Positions 17,627 to 26,215 of a stretch of DNA of 47,446 nucleotides are shown here, piece after piece. Source of the stretch: Firmicutes bacterium UBA4996 (lineage in GTDB: Bacteria > Bacillota > Limnochordia > Darwinibacteriales > Darwinibacteriaceae); NCBI GenBank assembly GCA_002396805.1, contig DGYW01000064.1, forward strand, positions 171,891 to 219,336, read 5' to 3'. Within the stretch, counting starts at the first letter, position 1, and each line of letters begins with the position of its first letter. Below the pieces are notes generated by a model that was not told the DNA's origin, did not search any database, and was given only the letters and a program-made list of their open reading frames with translations. The position numbers and the translations under genes are program-made.

Positions 17627-18535
17627 ATGTATGATTTGGCGATTATTGGCGGGGGACCTGCTGGTCTAGCTGCTGGCCTGTATGGCGCGCGTGCTAATTT
17701 GAAGACAATCGTGATTGAACGCGGTTTACATGGTGGGCAAATGCAAAACACCTTAGAAATCGAGAACTATCCAGGCTTCAAGAACATCGGTGGTCCAGAC
17801 TTGTCCGATCACATGTACAATCAAGCCCTTGAGGTTGGTTTGGAGTGGAAAATGGGTGAAGTAACTAGAGTTGACCTCGAAGGGCAACCTAAGACTCTTG
17901 AGCTTGGCGATACCACCATTCAAGCGCGTAGTGTGATTGTCGCTAGTGGGGCGCAACCACGTTATTTGGAGGTTCCTGGCGAAAAGGAATTAGCCGGTCG
18001 TGGTGTTTCCTACTGTGCCACCTGTGATGGGGCCTTCTACGAAGACCTCGATGTAATTGTGGTTGGTGGCGGAGATTCTGCGGTTGAGGAAGGGATCTTT
18101 TTGACTCGCTACGCCAATTCTGTTACCGTGATCCACCGTAGAGATACTCTACGGGCTCAAGCTATCTTGCAGGAACGGGCGTTTGCGAACCCGAAGATGA
18201 AGTTTGTTTGGGATTCGGTGGTAGAAGAGATCCAAGGCGATGGTAAGGTTAGTGGAGTGAAAATCCGCAATGTAAAGGACAACTCTACTCAAGTGATTCC
18301 TGGTGCCGGAGTATTCATCTATGTTGGGTTTTATCCTAATTCTGAATATCTGAAGGGCATGTCCATACTCGATGAAGAAGGCTATGTTGTGACGGGCCCT
18401 GATATGAAGACGGGCATTCCGGGAGTCTTTGCAGCTGGTGATGTGCGCACAACGCCTTTACGCCAAATTGTCTCTGCCGCAGGTGACGGTGCCATAGCCG
18501 CTATGCAGGCCTATCACTACTTGGAAAATCTCTAA
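17627..18535 (+). CDS. trxB: Thioredoxin reductase
   Basis: A 302-residue flavoprotein. FAD-binding GGGPAGLAAG is at the N-terminus, the redox pair is CATC in YCATCDGAFY, the NAD(P) site is VVGGGDSAVEEG, and the C-terminal FAD motif is GVFAAGDVR. CGGAGGAG precedes the ATG. It closes the rnf-apbE run 23 bases after apbE. No thioredoxin gene is in the window. Ferredoxin- or NADH-dependent variants of this family exist in anaerobes; VIHRRDTLRAQ has the basic residues expected for NADPH use. Confidence 0.9.
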   Translation: MYDLAIIGGGPAGLAAGLYGARANLKTIVIERGLHGGQMQNTLEIENYPGFKNIGGPDLSDHMYNQALEVGLEWKMGEVTRVDLEGQPKTLELGDTTIQARSVIVASGAQPRYLEVPGEKELAGRGVSYCATCDGAFYEDLDVIVVGGGDSAVEEGIFLTRYANSVTVIHRRDTLRAQAILQERAFANPKMKFVWDSVVEEIQGDGKVSGVKIRNVKDNSTQVIPGAGVFIYVGFYPNSEYLKGMSILDEEGYVVTGPDMKTGIPGVFAAGDVRTTPLRQIVSAAGDGAIAAMQAYHYLENL

Positions 18536-18548
18536 GTCTAATTATTAT
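18521..18548 (+). promoter_or_regulatory. Putative sigma-A-type promoter of the M23 peptidase gene
   Basis: TTGGAA (18521-18526) and TATTAT (18543-18548) are separated by 16 bases, overlapping the end of trxB. Transcription would begin near 18555, just before the hairpin at 18562-18603. Confidence 0.45.
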
Positions 18549-18561
18549 CTGGAATATTTTT

Positions 18562-18603
18562 CCCCCCTAGGGCTTATACTAAGGACAAAAAGCTTTGGGG
18601 GGG
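18562..18603 (+). promoter_or_regulatory. Leader hairpin that buries the Shine-Dalgarno of the M23 peptidase gene
   Basis: CCCCCCTAGGGCTT (18562-18575) pairs along its whole length with AAGCTTTGGGGGGG (18590-18603): 14 pairs including three G.U, with a 14-nt loop. The seven Gs at 18597-18603 are the ribosome site for ATG 18612. No U-run follows, so it does not look like a terminator; translation control is more likely. Confidence 0.6.
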
Positions 18604-18611
18604 ATAATTTT

Positions 18612-19487
18612 ATGCAATACACCACGCTTGCCAAGCGTACTTCTGCTGTGCGATGTGGACTGGCGATCATTCTTTTAACTCTGTTGCTAGGAATTGCTCT
18701 ACCCAGCAATGCCAGGGTGCTAAAGCGGGGCATGCGGGGCAATGATGTGGCATCTTTACAAGTGCTCTTGCTTGATCTTGGCTACAAGGTTGTGGTAGAC
18801 GGAGTCTTTGGCCCGAAGACCGAGAGTTTAGTTAAGGCGATTCAACAATCCATGGGTCTAAGAGTTGATGGTTTGGTGGGTCAGCAGACCATAACCGTTT
18901 TAAACCAGCTGAGACAGGGTGTGGTTCGGTATACAGTGCAATCCGGGGACAATTTGACTAGGTTAGCCCAACTATACGACACTACCGTCAGCAATATTAT
19001 CAAATACAACGACTTGGCGAATCCCGACAGCATAAGGCCAGGTCAAGTTTTGCATATTCCCACTACTAGTCTGGCGGTACTAAGTCGTTTTTTTGCCAAT
19101 CAACCGAAATTCCTCTGGCCTGTGCAAGGGCGGATGAGTTCCGGTTATGGTTACCGGATTCATCCTGTGACAAAAGTTCGCCATTTTCATGGCGGAATTG
19201 ATATAGCGGTTCCCCAGGGTACCCAGGTGCGGGCTTCAGCAGCTGGTAGAGTGGTTAGGGCGGGCGCCATGGGCAATTATGGTCTTGGAGTCGTTATCGA
19301 CCATGGTGGCGGTTATACCACTTGGTATGGGCACAACTCCCAGATTTTGGTGCGAGTAGGTGACGTGGTACAGCAGGGCCAAGCAATCGCCCTTTCAGGT
19401 CGGACGGGACTAGCCACAGGACCGCACTTGGATTTTCGGATCAAAATAGGGGATCAGACAATAGATCCCCTGGAACTTCTATTTTAG
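18612..19487 (+). CDS. Secreted M23-family peptidase with PG-binding and LysM domains
   Basis: A 291-residue protein. Signal peptide (LAIILLTLLLGIALPSNA), PG_binding_1 domain (about residues 37-95, LKRGMRGNDVASLQVLLLDL), LysM (about 103-146, YTVQSGDNLTRLAQLYDT), then LytM/M23 domain (about 170-290). M23 motifs are HGGID (H193, D197), WYGH (H241) and GPHLDF. The last is normally HxH; here the second His, a zinc ligand, is Asp274. The enzyme may still bind metal through Asp or may be an inactive regulator of the EnvC type. The gene has its own promoter and a hairpin over its ribosome site. Its end overlaps csoR by 9 bases. Confidence 0.9.
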   Translation: MQYTTLAKRTSAVRCGLAIILLTLLLGIALPSNARVLKRGMRGNDVASLQVLLLDLGYKVVVDGVFGPKTESLVKAIQQSMGLRVDGLVGQQTITVLNQLRQGVVRYTVQSGDNLTRLAQLYDTTVSNIIKYNDLANPDSIRPGQVLHIPTTSLAVLSRFFANQPKFLWPVQGRMSSGYGYRIHPVTKVRHFHGGIDIAVPQGTQVRASAAGRVVRAGAMGNYGLGVVIDHGGGYTTWYGHNSQILVRVGDVVQQGQAIALSGRTGLATGPHLDFRIKIGDQTIDPLELLF

Positions 19488-19748
19488 CAGACGGTTGAGG
19501 GACTGAAGCAAATCATCTAGGGCATCATCTCCTCTATCCCCTTCGGCAAGTGCTTGTTGAATACAGGTACGGGAATGTTTTTCAAACACCACTTTTCCCA
19601 CTTGGGCTAAGGCAGCACGGACCGCTGCGATCTGGGTGAGAATGTCCACACAAGCTTCTTCCTCACCTACCATGCGTTGTAAACCTCGTACTTGTCCTTC
19701 AATACGCTTCAAACGTTGTAACACATTGTTTTTGTCTTGACTACCCAC
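19479..19748 (-). CDS. csoR: CsoR-type copper-sensing repressor
   Basis: An 89-residue all-helical protein of the CsoR/RcnR family. The Cu(I) ligands C33, H58 and C62 (EACVDI and EKHSRTC) mark it as CsoR rather than RcnR/FrmR. GTG 19748 is preceded by AAGGGGGA. A strong promoter lies upstream. No copper ATPase or chaperone is adjacent, so its targets must be elsewhere; cst-type persulfide sensing uses two Cys only and lacks the His, so copper is more likely. Confidence 0.88.
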   Translation of the reverse strand: MGSQDKNNVLQRLKRIEGQVRGLQRMVGEEEACVDILTQIAAVRAALAQVGKVVFEKHSRTCIQQALAEGDRGDDALDDLLQSLNRLLK

Positions 19749-19771
19749 TAGCTGTCCCCCTTCCTAGATTG

Positions 19772-19800
19772 ATCATAGCTTTTCCCGCTTGTGCTGTCAA
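19772..19800 (-). promoter_or_regulatory. Sigma-A promoter of csoR
   Basis: Reading the minus strand, TTGACA (19800-19795), a 17-base spacer, and TATGAT (19777-19772) form a near-consensus promoter, 24 bases before the GTG start of csoR. Confidence 0.8.
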
Positions 19801-19881
19801 ACGCAGGTTTTCTTTGTCCTTCTGTAGATTGTGCAAGGAAAAAGCAAGTGCAAGGCGAAAGATCATCTTGAGGTGATTGGT

Positions 19882-20772
19882 ATGATAGCTTGTGTCCAGA
19901 TGAAATTACGTGCTCAGGATTATCGCACGGAACATACCTTTGAAAACAAGATTATGAGCATCATGGATCAAATTCGCCAAAAAAGTGGAGAAGGACGCCT
20001 GCTGGTAGTCTTTCCTGAACATATAGGTACTTTTTGTATTATGTGTAATGCCCCCGAACGGGTTTGGTCGCAAAAGAGCTTCACTCGGGCTAGCATCAGT
20101 CTGGTTATGCACAATTGGGTTGCGGTAGCACATTATATGCTATCCTACCGTGTTTCACCTGTGCGAGCCTTATTCTTAGCTAAGGCAGCTGAGATTGAGC
20201 GGATCTACCTCTCTACGTTCGCTAAGGCGGCTCGGGAGTATGGGGCCTGGATTATTGCTGGTTCTGCAACCTTGCGCTGGGGAGAGACCAAGCGCATATA
20301 TAACAGTTCTCCCGTGATCACGCCTACCGGTGATGTTATTTATCGGCAACACAAGGTTAACCTAGTGGAGATGGAGGATAAAGGGGGACTCAATTTGGAA
20401 CCAGCCCCTTTAAACTACATGAGCGTAGTGCAAAGCCCCTTTGGTGATCTGGGCATAGCCATTTGTTTGGATGCCTTTGAGGACGAGGTTCGACAGCGAC
20501 TTATGGGCTTGGGTGCCCAAATTTTGGTGCAACCTTCAGCTAATAATGGCCCGTGGAACGAGTGGCAACAACAAGACTGGCTCAGGAGTAGTTTTGCTGC
20601 AGTAGCTCAGAATAAAGAATTTGATTTAGCCATTAACCCAATGTTAGTGGGTAACTTTTTGGATGTGGAGTTCGAAGGGCAATCTAGCATTATTGACCAA
20701 CAAGGGTATGTGGTTCAGGCGAAGACCCACGATGAGGAGGAAATTTTGTTAGGAAAAGACCTCTTGAATTAG
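19882..20772 (+). CDS. Carbon-nitrogen hydrolase (nitrilase superfamily)
   Basis: ATG 19882, 6 bases after GAGGTGA, is preferred over an upstream GTG at 19831. The 296-residue product carries the nitrilase triad: E46 (FPEHIG), K158 (HKVNLVE) and C195 (AICLDAFED). The superfamily hydrolyses nitriles, amides or N-carbamoyl compounds; the length and an insert around residues 60-90 do not point to a known branch. The gene converges on alr and overlaps its 3' end by 83 bases. Confidence 0.85.
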   Translation: MIACVQMKLRAQDYRTEHTFENKIMSIMDQIRQKSGEGRLLVVFPEHIGTFCIMCNAPERVWSQKSFTRASISLVMHNWVAVAHYMLSYRVSPVRALFLAKAAEIERIYLSTFAKAAREYGAWIIAGSATLRWGETKRIYNSSPVITPTGDVIYRQHKVNLVEMEDKGGLNLEPAPLNYMSVVQSPFGDLGIAICLDAFEDEVRQRLMGLGAQILVQPSANNGPWNEWQQQDWLRSSFAAVAQNKEFDLAINPMLVGNFLDVEFEGQSSIIDQQGYVVQAKTHDEEEILLGKDLLN

Positions 20773-21970
20773 TTCTCCACTGACCTTTATAGTAGAATTT
20801 ACTATTCCAGAATACGCAGTGCAACCGTTCTTGATAGTAATACAAACGCGGTAAGTGGGCGCTAGCTGTAACGCGGCGCATGGGCACGGTGAGCTCTTGG
20901 CCCACATCTAATTCTGGCACTGAATTGAGATCCACGCAGCTGAGTCCCATGCCAATTCTTCCAATCAGGGGTAAGGATTGGTCTTGGTAGAAGACCTTGG
21001 GATGTTGGGCGTGGATTAGCCTGCCAAGGGCGACTTTGAGCTGGTGTTTTGGGGTTCCCTGAGGCTCTAACTCTACGCCATGGCAAAAACCGAGGGCAAT
21101 TACTCCCACCCTTATTGCTTTCCGGGCTCTATAATCCCTACCATAACCTACGCCATGGCCTTTCGGTAGAGTACGAATCTGGAGGAGGCGCGCCTTCACC
21201 CGCCAGGTCTCCTGTAGATGCCAAGTGGGATCTAGGGGTAAGGGCGTTTGACCATAGAGTAGGGTTCCTATGCGAACCAGATCAAGATGGCTCGCGGGCA
21301 AGGAGAGGAAGGCAGCACTATTGGCTGCATGCCAAAGAAGCTGTACAGGGTCTGTCTTTGACAGTTGTGTTCGAAATTCTAGCAAACGGTTTAGTTGTGT
21401 TTTGGTAAAACTAGAGTTTTTAAATGCCTCGGAAAAGTGCGTGAAGATGCCCCCTAGACTAAGATAGGGGGTGTTTTTGATCAGGCGGATAATTTCCCAT
21501 GCATCCTTAGGTGCCACGCCTAAGCGCCCCAAGCCCGTATCTATTTTCAGGTGAACCACCACTTTTTGCCGTTTCTGCTGGGCCAATTTTCCTAACTCCA
21601 CTACAAGGCGAGGAGAAGTAATAGTGGGTATGATTCCATGCTGTAAGACGAGGGGTAATTGCTCCAAGCTAGGAGGAGTGAGTACCAGGAGGGTCGGCTT
21701 GGTACATTCAAGAATTGAGAGGGCTTCTTCTACTGTGCTGACCGCCATGAAGTGGTAACCTAGGCTTTGCAGAAAGGCGGCTACCACAGGGGCCCCATGT
21801 CCGTAGGCATCTGCCTTGAGAATCGGCAAGATGGGGCTGTGGCTATGTTGTTCAATTTCTTGTAAGTTGTGGCCCAGGGCATCTAAATTCACTTCGATCC
21901 AAGTTGACCAGGTTAAGCTTCTTTCTTTTTGTGGCGTAGCCACTGATGAGTTGCTAAGGCCCGTTGCCAT
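20690..21970 (-). CDS. alr: Alanine racemase
   Basis: ATG 21970 sits 9 bases after GGGGAGG and overlaps the end of the FemAB gene by 58 bases. The 426-residue product has the PLP lysine K52 in LKADAYGHG and the catalytic Tyr276 in VGYGRDYRA. It supplies D-alanine for peptidoglycan. Two usually strict stretches vary: IGYADG is replaced by LGFCHG, and RVCMDQ by RIGMGL. A C-terminal tail of about 40 residues extends past the normal family end into the convergent nitrilase gene. Distinguishing it from related broad-spectrum racemases needs assay. Confidence 0.85.
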   Translation of the reverse strand: MATGLSNSSVATPQKERSLTWSTWIEVNLDALGHNLQEIEQHSHSPILPILKADAYGHGAPVVAAFLQSLGYHFMAVSTVEEALSILECTKPTLLVLTPPSLEQLPLVLQHGIIPTITSPRLVVELGKLAQQKRQKVVVHLKIDTGLGRLGVAPKDAWEIIRLIKNTPYLSLGGIFTHFSEAFKNSSFTKTQLNRLLEFRTQLSKTDPVQLLWHAANSAAFLSLPASHLDLVRIGTLLYGQTPLPLDPTWHLQETWRVKARLLQIRTLPKGHGVGYGRDYRARKAIRVGVIALGFCHGVELEPQGTPKHQLKVALGRLIHAQHPKVFYQDQSLPLIGRIGMGLSCVDLNSVPELDVGQELTVPMRRVTASAHLPRLYYYQERLHCVFWNSKFYYKGQWRTNSRGLFLTKFPPHRGSSPEPHTLVGQ

Positions 21971-22962
21971 AAGAGATAACCTCCCCTGGAGATGGGTAGA
22001 TCGTATTCCCCAACATACTCTTGTATTTGAGCTCCAAATCCTTCCTTGAATCGGTACAGGCCGTACAGGGGATGTTCGGGACTTAGGTCCCCAGAGACTC
22101 CTCGAAAGTCGTAGACCTGACAACCTTGACTTTTGGCCCACTTAATCATGTCCCACTGGATTAGATGGGCAGCCTGCAAATTGCGTTGCTCATTACTAGA
22201 TGCTCCGTAAACGTACCAGGCTCGCTTGCCCAAACGGAACAGTATGGCGCCAGCGAGAGGTGTTCCATCCTTGTAGCTCAAGAATACTTGAGCTAGTTTG
22301 TGCTCAACTAGAAGATCCCACATTGTCTCGTAATAGCTCAAGGGACGGATCATAAAACCATCGCGCCTAGCTGTTTCCTGTAAGAGCGTGTAAAACACAC
22401 TTAATTGTTTCTTTTCTTTAGCTATGAAGACCCGCACTTCTTTCCGTTCGGCATAACGGATATTGTAGCGGGTCTTACTTTTCATGTTTTTAAGTAAGGT
22501 GTCTAGGGAGGGGTATAGATCCAAGGTCATAACAAACCGGGGCTGCACTCCCAGAAAATCTAGACCAGTATCCTGATGACGGAGATTTTGCTTGTTGGCG
22601 AGTTCTGGCCACAGTCTGTCGGTGCGGAGTAAGGGGGGGTCCATTTTCCAAACGAGGGCGCCATGAGTGCGTGCTAATTGGCTACCTGCATTCCAGAGCG
22701 CTCTCAATGCCTCCTCTGAAGAATAAAGGGGTCCTCTCGGCGAATAAGCAACGGTGTAAGGTAGATAAGGTAGTTTTTTTATTAGGACCAGAGCAGTTCC
22801 TTGAAGTGTTCCCTTTTCCTGAATTGCCAAGGGGTAATACTGCCAGCCCGAACTGGCTTTTACCTTTCCCCAGTTAGTGGTTTGGAGTAGATCTCCGTGG
22901 GGATGGGTGGCCACATAGTGGTTAAAGATGGTTTCTTGCTCATCTAAAAGTAGAGCTTCCAC
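21913..22962 (-). CDS. FemAB-family peptidoglycan interpeptide bridge aminoacyltransferase
   Basis: GTG 22962 follows AGGAAGGAGG at 6 bases, giving a 349-residue protein. It shows the double GNAT-like Fem fold: WGKVKASSGW near the start, LKNMKSKTRYNIRYAERKEV in the middle (the lipid II binding region), and GASSNEQRNLQAAHLIQWDM and YDFRGVSGD near the end. Fem enzymes add amino acids from aminoacyl-tRNA to the lipid II peptide. It is in an operon with alr and divergent from the D,D-carboxypeptidase. Confidence 0.88.
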   Translation of the reverse strand: MEALLLDEQETIFNHYVATHPHGDLLQTTNWGKVKASSGWQYYPLAIQEKGTLQGTALVLIKKLPYLPYTVAYSPRGPLYSSEEALRALWNAGSQLARTHGALVWKMDPPLLRTDRLWPELANKQNLRHQDTGLDFLGVQPRFVMTLDLYPSLDTLLKNMKSKTRYNIRYAERKEVRVFIAKEKKQLSVFYTLLQETARRDGFMIRPLSYYETMWDLLVEHKLAQVFLSYKDGTPLAGAILFRLGKRAWYVYGASSNEQRNLQAAHLIQWDMIKWAKSQGCQVYDFRGVSGDLSPEHPLYGLYRFKEGFGAQIQEYVGEYDLPISRGGYLLWQRALATHQWLRHKKKEA

Positions 22963-22989
22963 GTTTTTCCTCCTTCCTATAGCATTTCT

Positions 22990-22995
22990 ATTATA
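22990..22995 (-). promoter_or_regulatory. Candidate -10 box for the femAB-alr operon
   Basis: On the minus strand a perfect TATAAT lies 27 bases before the GTG start, which would leave a leader of about 20 bases containing the ribosome site. No good -35 is seen at the correct distance. Confidence 0.35.
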
Positions 22996-23056
22996 TGTAC
23001 TAATTGCCATTGTGGGCACGTATTTATTCAAATAGACGAAGGGAAGGGGGAGCAGC

Positions 23057-24202
23057 ATGGGGGGCCTAAGGTTGGTAGTGTTATTTTTGGTGATGGTACT
23101 TTGCTCAAGTGCAGTGGCCTGGGGAGCCCTATCTCCAGTACCTGAGCTTAGTTCCATTGCTTATGTAATTTACGATGCGGATTTTGATTATGTGATTGTG
23201 GGTAAGAACGGGGAGCAGAAGCGTTCCATTGCTAGCATTACTAAGGTTATGACCTTAGTTTGCACCGCCGAACTCATAAAACAGAACAAGTTATCACTAG
23301 ATGATGTGGTCACGGCCAGTGCTCGCGCGGCCAGTCGCGACGGAACTCAAATCAATTTGAAAGCGGGTGACAAATTTACCTTAGAGGAGTTGCTTTATGC
23401 CACTGCCTTAGTCTCGGCTAATGATGCGGCAGTAGCCATTGCAGAATACGTTGCTGGCTCGGAGGCGAACTTTACCAAGCTGATGAACCAAACAGCCGAG
23501 GATCTAGGTCTAGGGGATACTAACTACACAGATTGCACAGGGCTGCTTTCCATATTCAGTAATAACTATTCAACAGCCTTGGATCAAGCAAGATTACTGA
23601 AGGTCGCGCTACAATACGATCTTCTGCGCCAAATTCTTGGCACCCCGGAGTACTTGTTAAAGGCCCAAAATCGTAAAATCGTGAACTCCCACCCGCTCCT
23701 AGATTTGCCCGGTGTGGAAGGAGGTAAGACGGGAGCAACTACGCCTGCAGGTCACACGTTAGTGACATCAACCCTCAGGCATGACCGACGTCTGATTACG
23801 ATAATCTTGGGTGCCCGCAGTCGAGAAGTTCGTAATGGTGAGAATCGGCAATTGATGGAGTGGGCGTACGAGAATCTGCGTGTGCTCATCTCCAGCGAGC
23901 AAGTGATCACGCCTGTGCTTATTCCTGATGGGGTGCAACATCAGGTAAATGGTGTTCTAAAACGAGAATTTTCCCTCGTAGCCGCTTCGGAGGAAGATCT
24001 TAAGTTCGACACCAAGATCGAACTAATTCCTGGGTTGCGTGCTCCCGTGGATCAGGGTAATAAGCTTGGTGAGTTGGTTGTGCTCAAGGCAGGAAAAGAA
24101 TTCACACGTCTGGACATTGTGGCCCAACAGGGAACAGGATTGGCTACTTGGCTACGGAGGATTTTCCAACGTCTATTCCATTTTTTGGGTTTAGGGAGGT
24201 GA
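23057..24202 (+). CDS. D-alanyl-D-alanine carboxypeptidase (peptidase S11, DacA/DacF type)
   Basis: A 381-residue exported protein with signal peptide (LVVLFLVMVLCSSAVAWG). The penicilloyl-serine motifs are SITK (S60, K63), SAN near 120, and KTG near 224. A C-terminal PBP5_C-like region (residues about 280-355) precedes a terminal amphipathic helix (LATWLRRIFQRLFHFLGL) that would anchor the protein on the membrane. It trims D-Ala from pentapeptides. It precedes the PASTA PBP by 4 bases, so the two wall enzymes are cotranscribed. Confidence 0.92.
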   Translation: MGGLRLVVLFLVMVLCSSAVAWGALSPVPELSSIAYVIYDADFDYVIVGKNGEQKRSIASITKVMTLVCTAELIKQNKLSLDDVVTASARAASRDGTQINLKAGDKFTLEELLYATALVSANDAAVAIAEYVAGSEANFTKLMNQTAEDLGLGDTNYTDCTGLLSIFSNNYSTALDQARLLKVALQYDLLRQILGTPEYLLKAQNRKIVNSHPLLDLPGVEGGKTGATTPAGHTLVTSTLRHDRRLITIILGARSREVRNGENRQLMEWAYENLRVLISSEQVITPVLIPDGVQHQVNGVLKREFSLVAASEEDLKFDTKIELIPGLRAPVDQGNKLGELVVLKAGKEFTRLDIVAQQGTGLATWLRRIFQRLFHFLGLGR

Positions 24203-24206
24203 ACGG

Positions 24207-26135
24207 GTGAAAAAAGTTACTGACACCCTGGTGCATAGACGGATTCTTGGGCTGCTCTTAATTGTTTTAGTAATCACTTTGTTTTCGTCGGGTCGCTTGG
24301 CCTATCTTCAACTATGGAAAAACGACTTTTTTCAAACTAAGGCTCTAGAACAACGGGTGCAAAAGATCCCGGTGGAGGGCCTAAGGGGCAATATCTACGA
24401 TCGCAATGGTATCCCCTTAGCGATTAGCGTGAGTGCCCATACAGTCTATGCCATTCCTGCGGAGGTGGATGACCCTGAGGGGACCGCACGGAAGTTGGCA
24501 TCGATCCTGCAAATGGATTACGACTTTATTCTCCAACGACTGCAAAAACGTACAGCCACCCAGTGGATCAAGAAGAAGATTAGCGACCAAGAAGCCCATG
24601 AGATTATTGCTCTTAATTCACCTGGTATTGGCGTGGTGCCGACCTCTACCAGAGTTTATCCCTATGGTTCAGTAGTACCACAGGTCTTGGGTTTTGTTGG
24701 TATCGATAATCAGGGTCTTGAGGGTCTAGAACTCTACTACGATCAGTTCCTACGGGGGACTCCTGGTCAAACCGTTTTCGAGAGGGATGCCCATGGGCGA
24801 GTAATTGAAGATGGTGTGCGGGGATATCAACCTGGTCAAAGGGGTGGAGATCTAGTCCTCACAATTGACTATTTCATTCAAAGGATGGCCGAAGAAGAAG
24901 TGCGCAGAGCATGTTATGAAACTGGATCGAGGTTGGGTCTAATCGTGGTCACAGATCCAAAGACAGGAGAAATCCTAGCAACCGCGATTCATCCCAGTTT
25001 TGACGTGGAAGATTTCTCGTCTTATGCCCCAGAAAACCGCAAGAATATCGCGGTAACGGACACTTATGAGCCTGGCTCAACATTTAAGGCGGTCACTGCG
25101 GCGATTGCCTTGAATGAAGGGGTAGCAACTTTGCGTTCGGGCTTTTTTGACCCTGGCTATATTCGGGTTTCAGGTTGGAATGTGCGCTGTTGGAATCGAG
25201 GTGGGCATGGGTCTCAATCGTTTGTGGAAACTATGCAAAACTCTTGTAATCCTTATTACGCTAAATTGGCCATTGATCTGGGGGATCAGCGTTACTACAA
25301 CGGACTAACTAGCTTTAACTTAGGTTACAAGCTGGGCGTAGATTTTCCTGGGGAGATGGGGGGTACCCTACGGTCTCCAGGTCCAGCGATTCCTTTGGTT
25401 ACTTGGGCAAACATTGGTTTTGGGCAGGGCCTCACAGTGACACCTCTGCAGTTGATCGCGGCGTTCGGAGCCATAGCCAATGAGGGCATTTTGTCGGTCC
25501 CCCACTATGTGAAGGAGCTTGTGACAGAAGAAGGGAGTTTTCCACCTGACATTCCTGAACAACGGCAAGTAATCGGAAAAGAGGCTGCAGATACTACCCG
25601 CTATGTGCTCCGCTCTGCTATAGAGCACGGTTCGGGAAAACGCGCTGAGGTGCCCGGCTATAGCGTTGCCGGTAAGACGGGCACGGCTCAATTAGTGGAA
25701 GGGGGGCGTTACTCCCATTCCAAAATGGTTACTTCGTTCGCTGGATTTGCTCCGAGTGACGATCCCCAAATGGCTGGCTTGTTGGTCCTGTGGGAGCCCC
25801 AGGGCGCCTTTTATGGAGGCATCATCGCATCGCCTGTTTTCGCTAGGCTAGCCGCAAAAATACTACCCTATTTAGGTGTGGAGCGCAAGGGTAAGGTGGA
25901 GAGCGGGCTTCGGCAGGTAGTAGTTCCCGATGTGGGTGGACTAGGAATTGGCGAGGCTACTAGAGTTTTGCAGGGCGTCCAATTTAGGGTAGAAGTTGTT
26001 GGGGAAGGAAGCAGAATTATTGGGCAGGTTCCGGCACCCTTAGCGGAAGTGGATGAGGGGACGATGGTGTACATTTATACCGATGTAGACTTTATACCCA
26101 CAACTAGCGATCTGCCAAATCCCTATGGAGCGTAA
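24207..26135 (+). CDS. Class B penicillin-binding transpeptidase with one PASTA domain (SpoVD/FtsI-like)
   Basis: A 642-residue protein starting at GTG 24207 after AGGGAGGTGA. One N-terminal membrane helix, a dimerisation/pedestal domain (RGNIYDRNG at about residue 60), and the transpeptidase with SxxK in PGSTFK near residue 291, SCN near 345 and KTGTA near 490. One PASTA domain lies at about 572-630 (VVVPDVGGLGIGEATRVL). This architecture fits SpoVD (spore cortex) or FtsI (division); the dcw genes that normally flank ftsI are missing, and the partner is a D,D-carboxypeptidase, which leans to a sporulation or accessory role. Confidence 0.9.
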   Translation: MKKVTDTLVHRRILGLLLIVLVITLFSSGRLAYLQLWKNDFFQTKALEQRVQKIPVEGLRGNIYDRNGIPLAISVSAHTVYAIPAEVDDPEGTARKLASILQMDYDFILQRLQKRTATQWIKKKISDQEAHEIIALNSPGIGVVPTSTRVYPYGSVVPQVLGFVGIDNQGLEGLELYYDQFLRGTPGQTVFERDAHGRVIEDGVRGYQPGQRGGDLVLTIDYFIQRMAEEEVRRACYETGSRLGLIVVTDPKTGEILATAIHPSFDVEDFSSYAPENRKNIAVTDTYEPGSTFKAVTAAIALNEGVATLRSGFFDPGYIRVSGWNVRCWNRGGHGSQSFVETMQNSCNPYYAKLAIDLGDQRYYNGLTSFNLGYKLGVDFPGEMGGTLRSPGPAIPLVTWANIGFGQGLTVTPLQLIAAFGAIANEGILSVPHYVKELVTEEGSFPPDIPEQRQVIGKEAADTTRYVLRSAIEHGSGKRAEVPGYSVAGKTGTAQLVEGGRYSHSKMVTSFAGFAPSDDPQMAGLLVLWEPQGAFYGGIIASPVFARLAAKILPYLGVERKGKVESGLRQVVVPDVGGLGIGEATRVLQGVQFRVEVVGEGSRIIGQVPAPLAEVDEGTMVYIYTDVDFIPTTSDLPNPYGA

Positions 26136-26215
26136 AATAGGTCCTGAACAGGGAAAAACGATTCGACGGCGAATATACAGATCAGAAGTATAAGTGAACC
26201 TAAGGAGGAACATCC

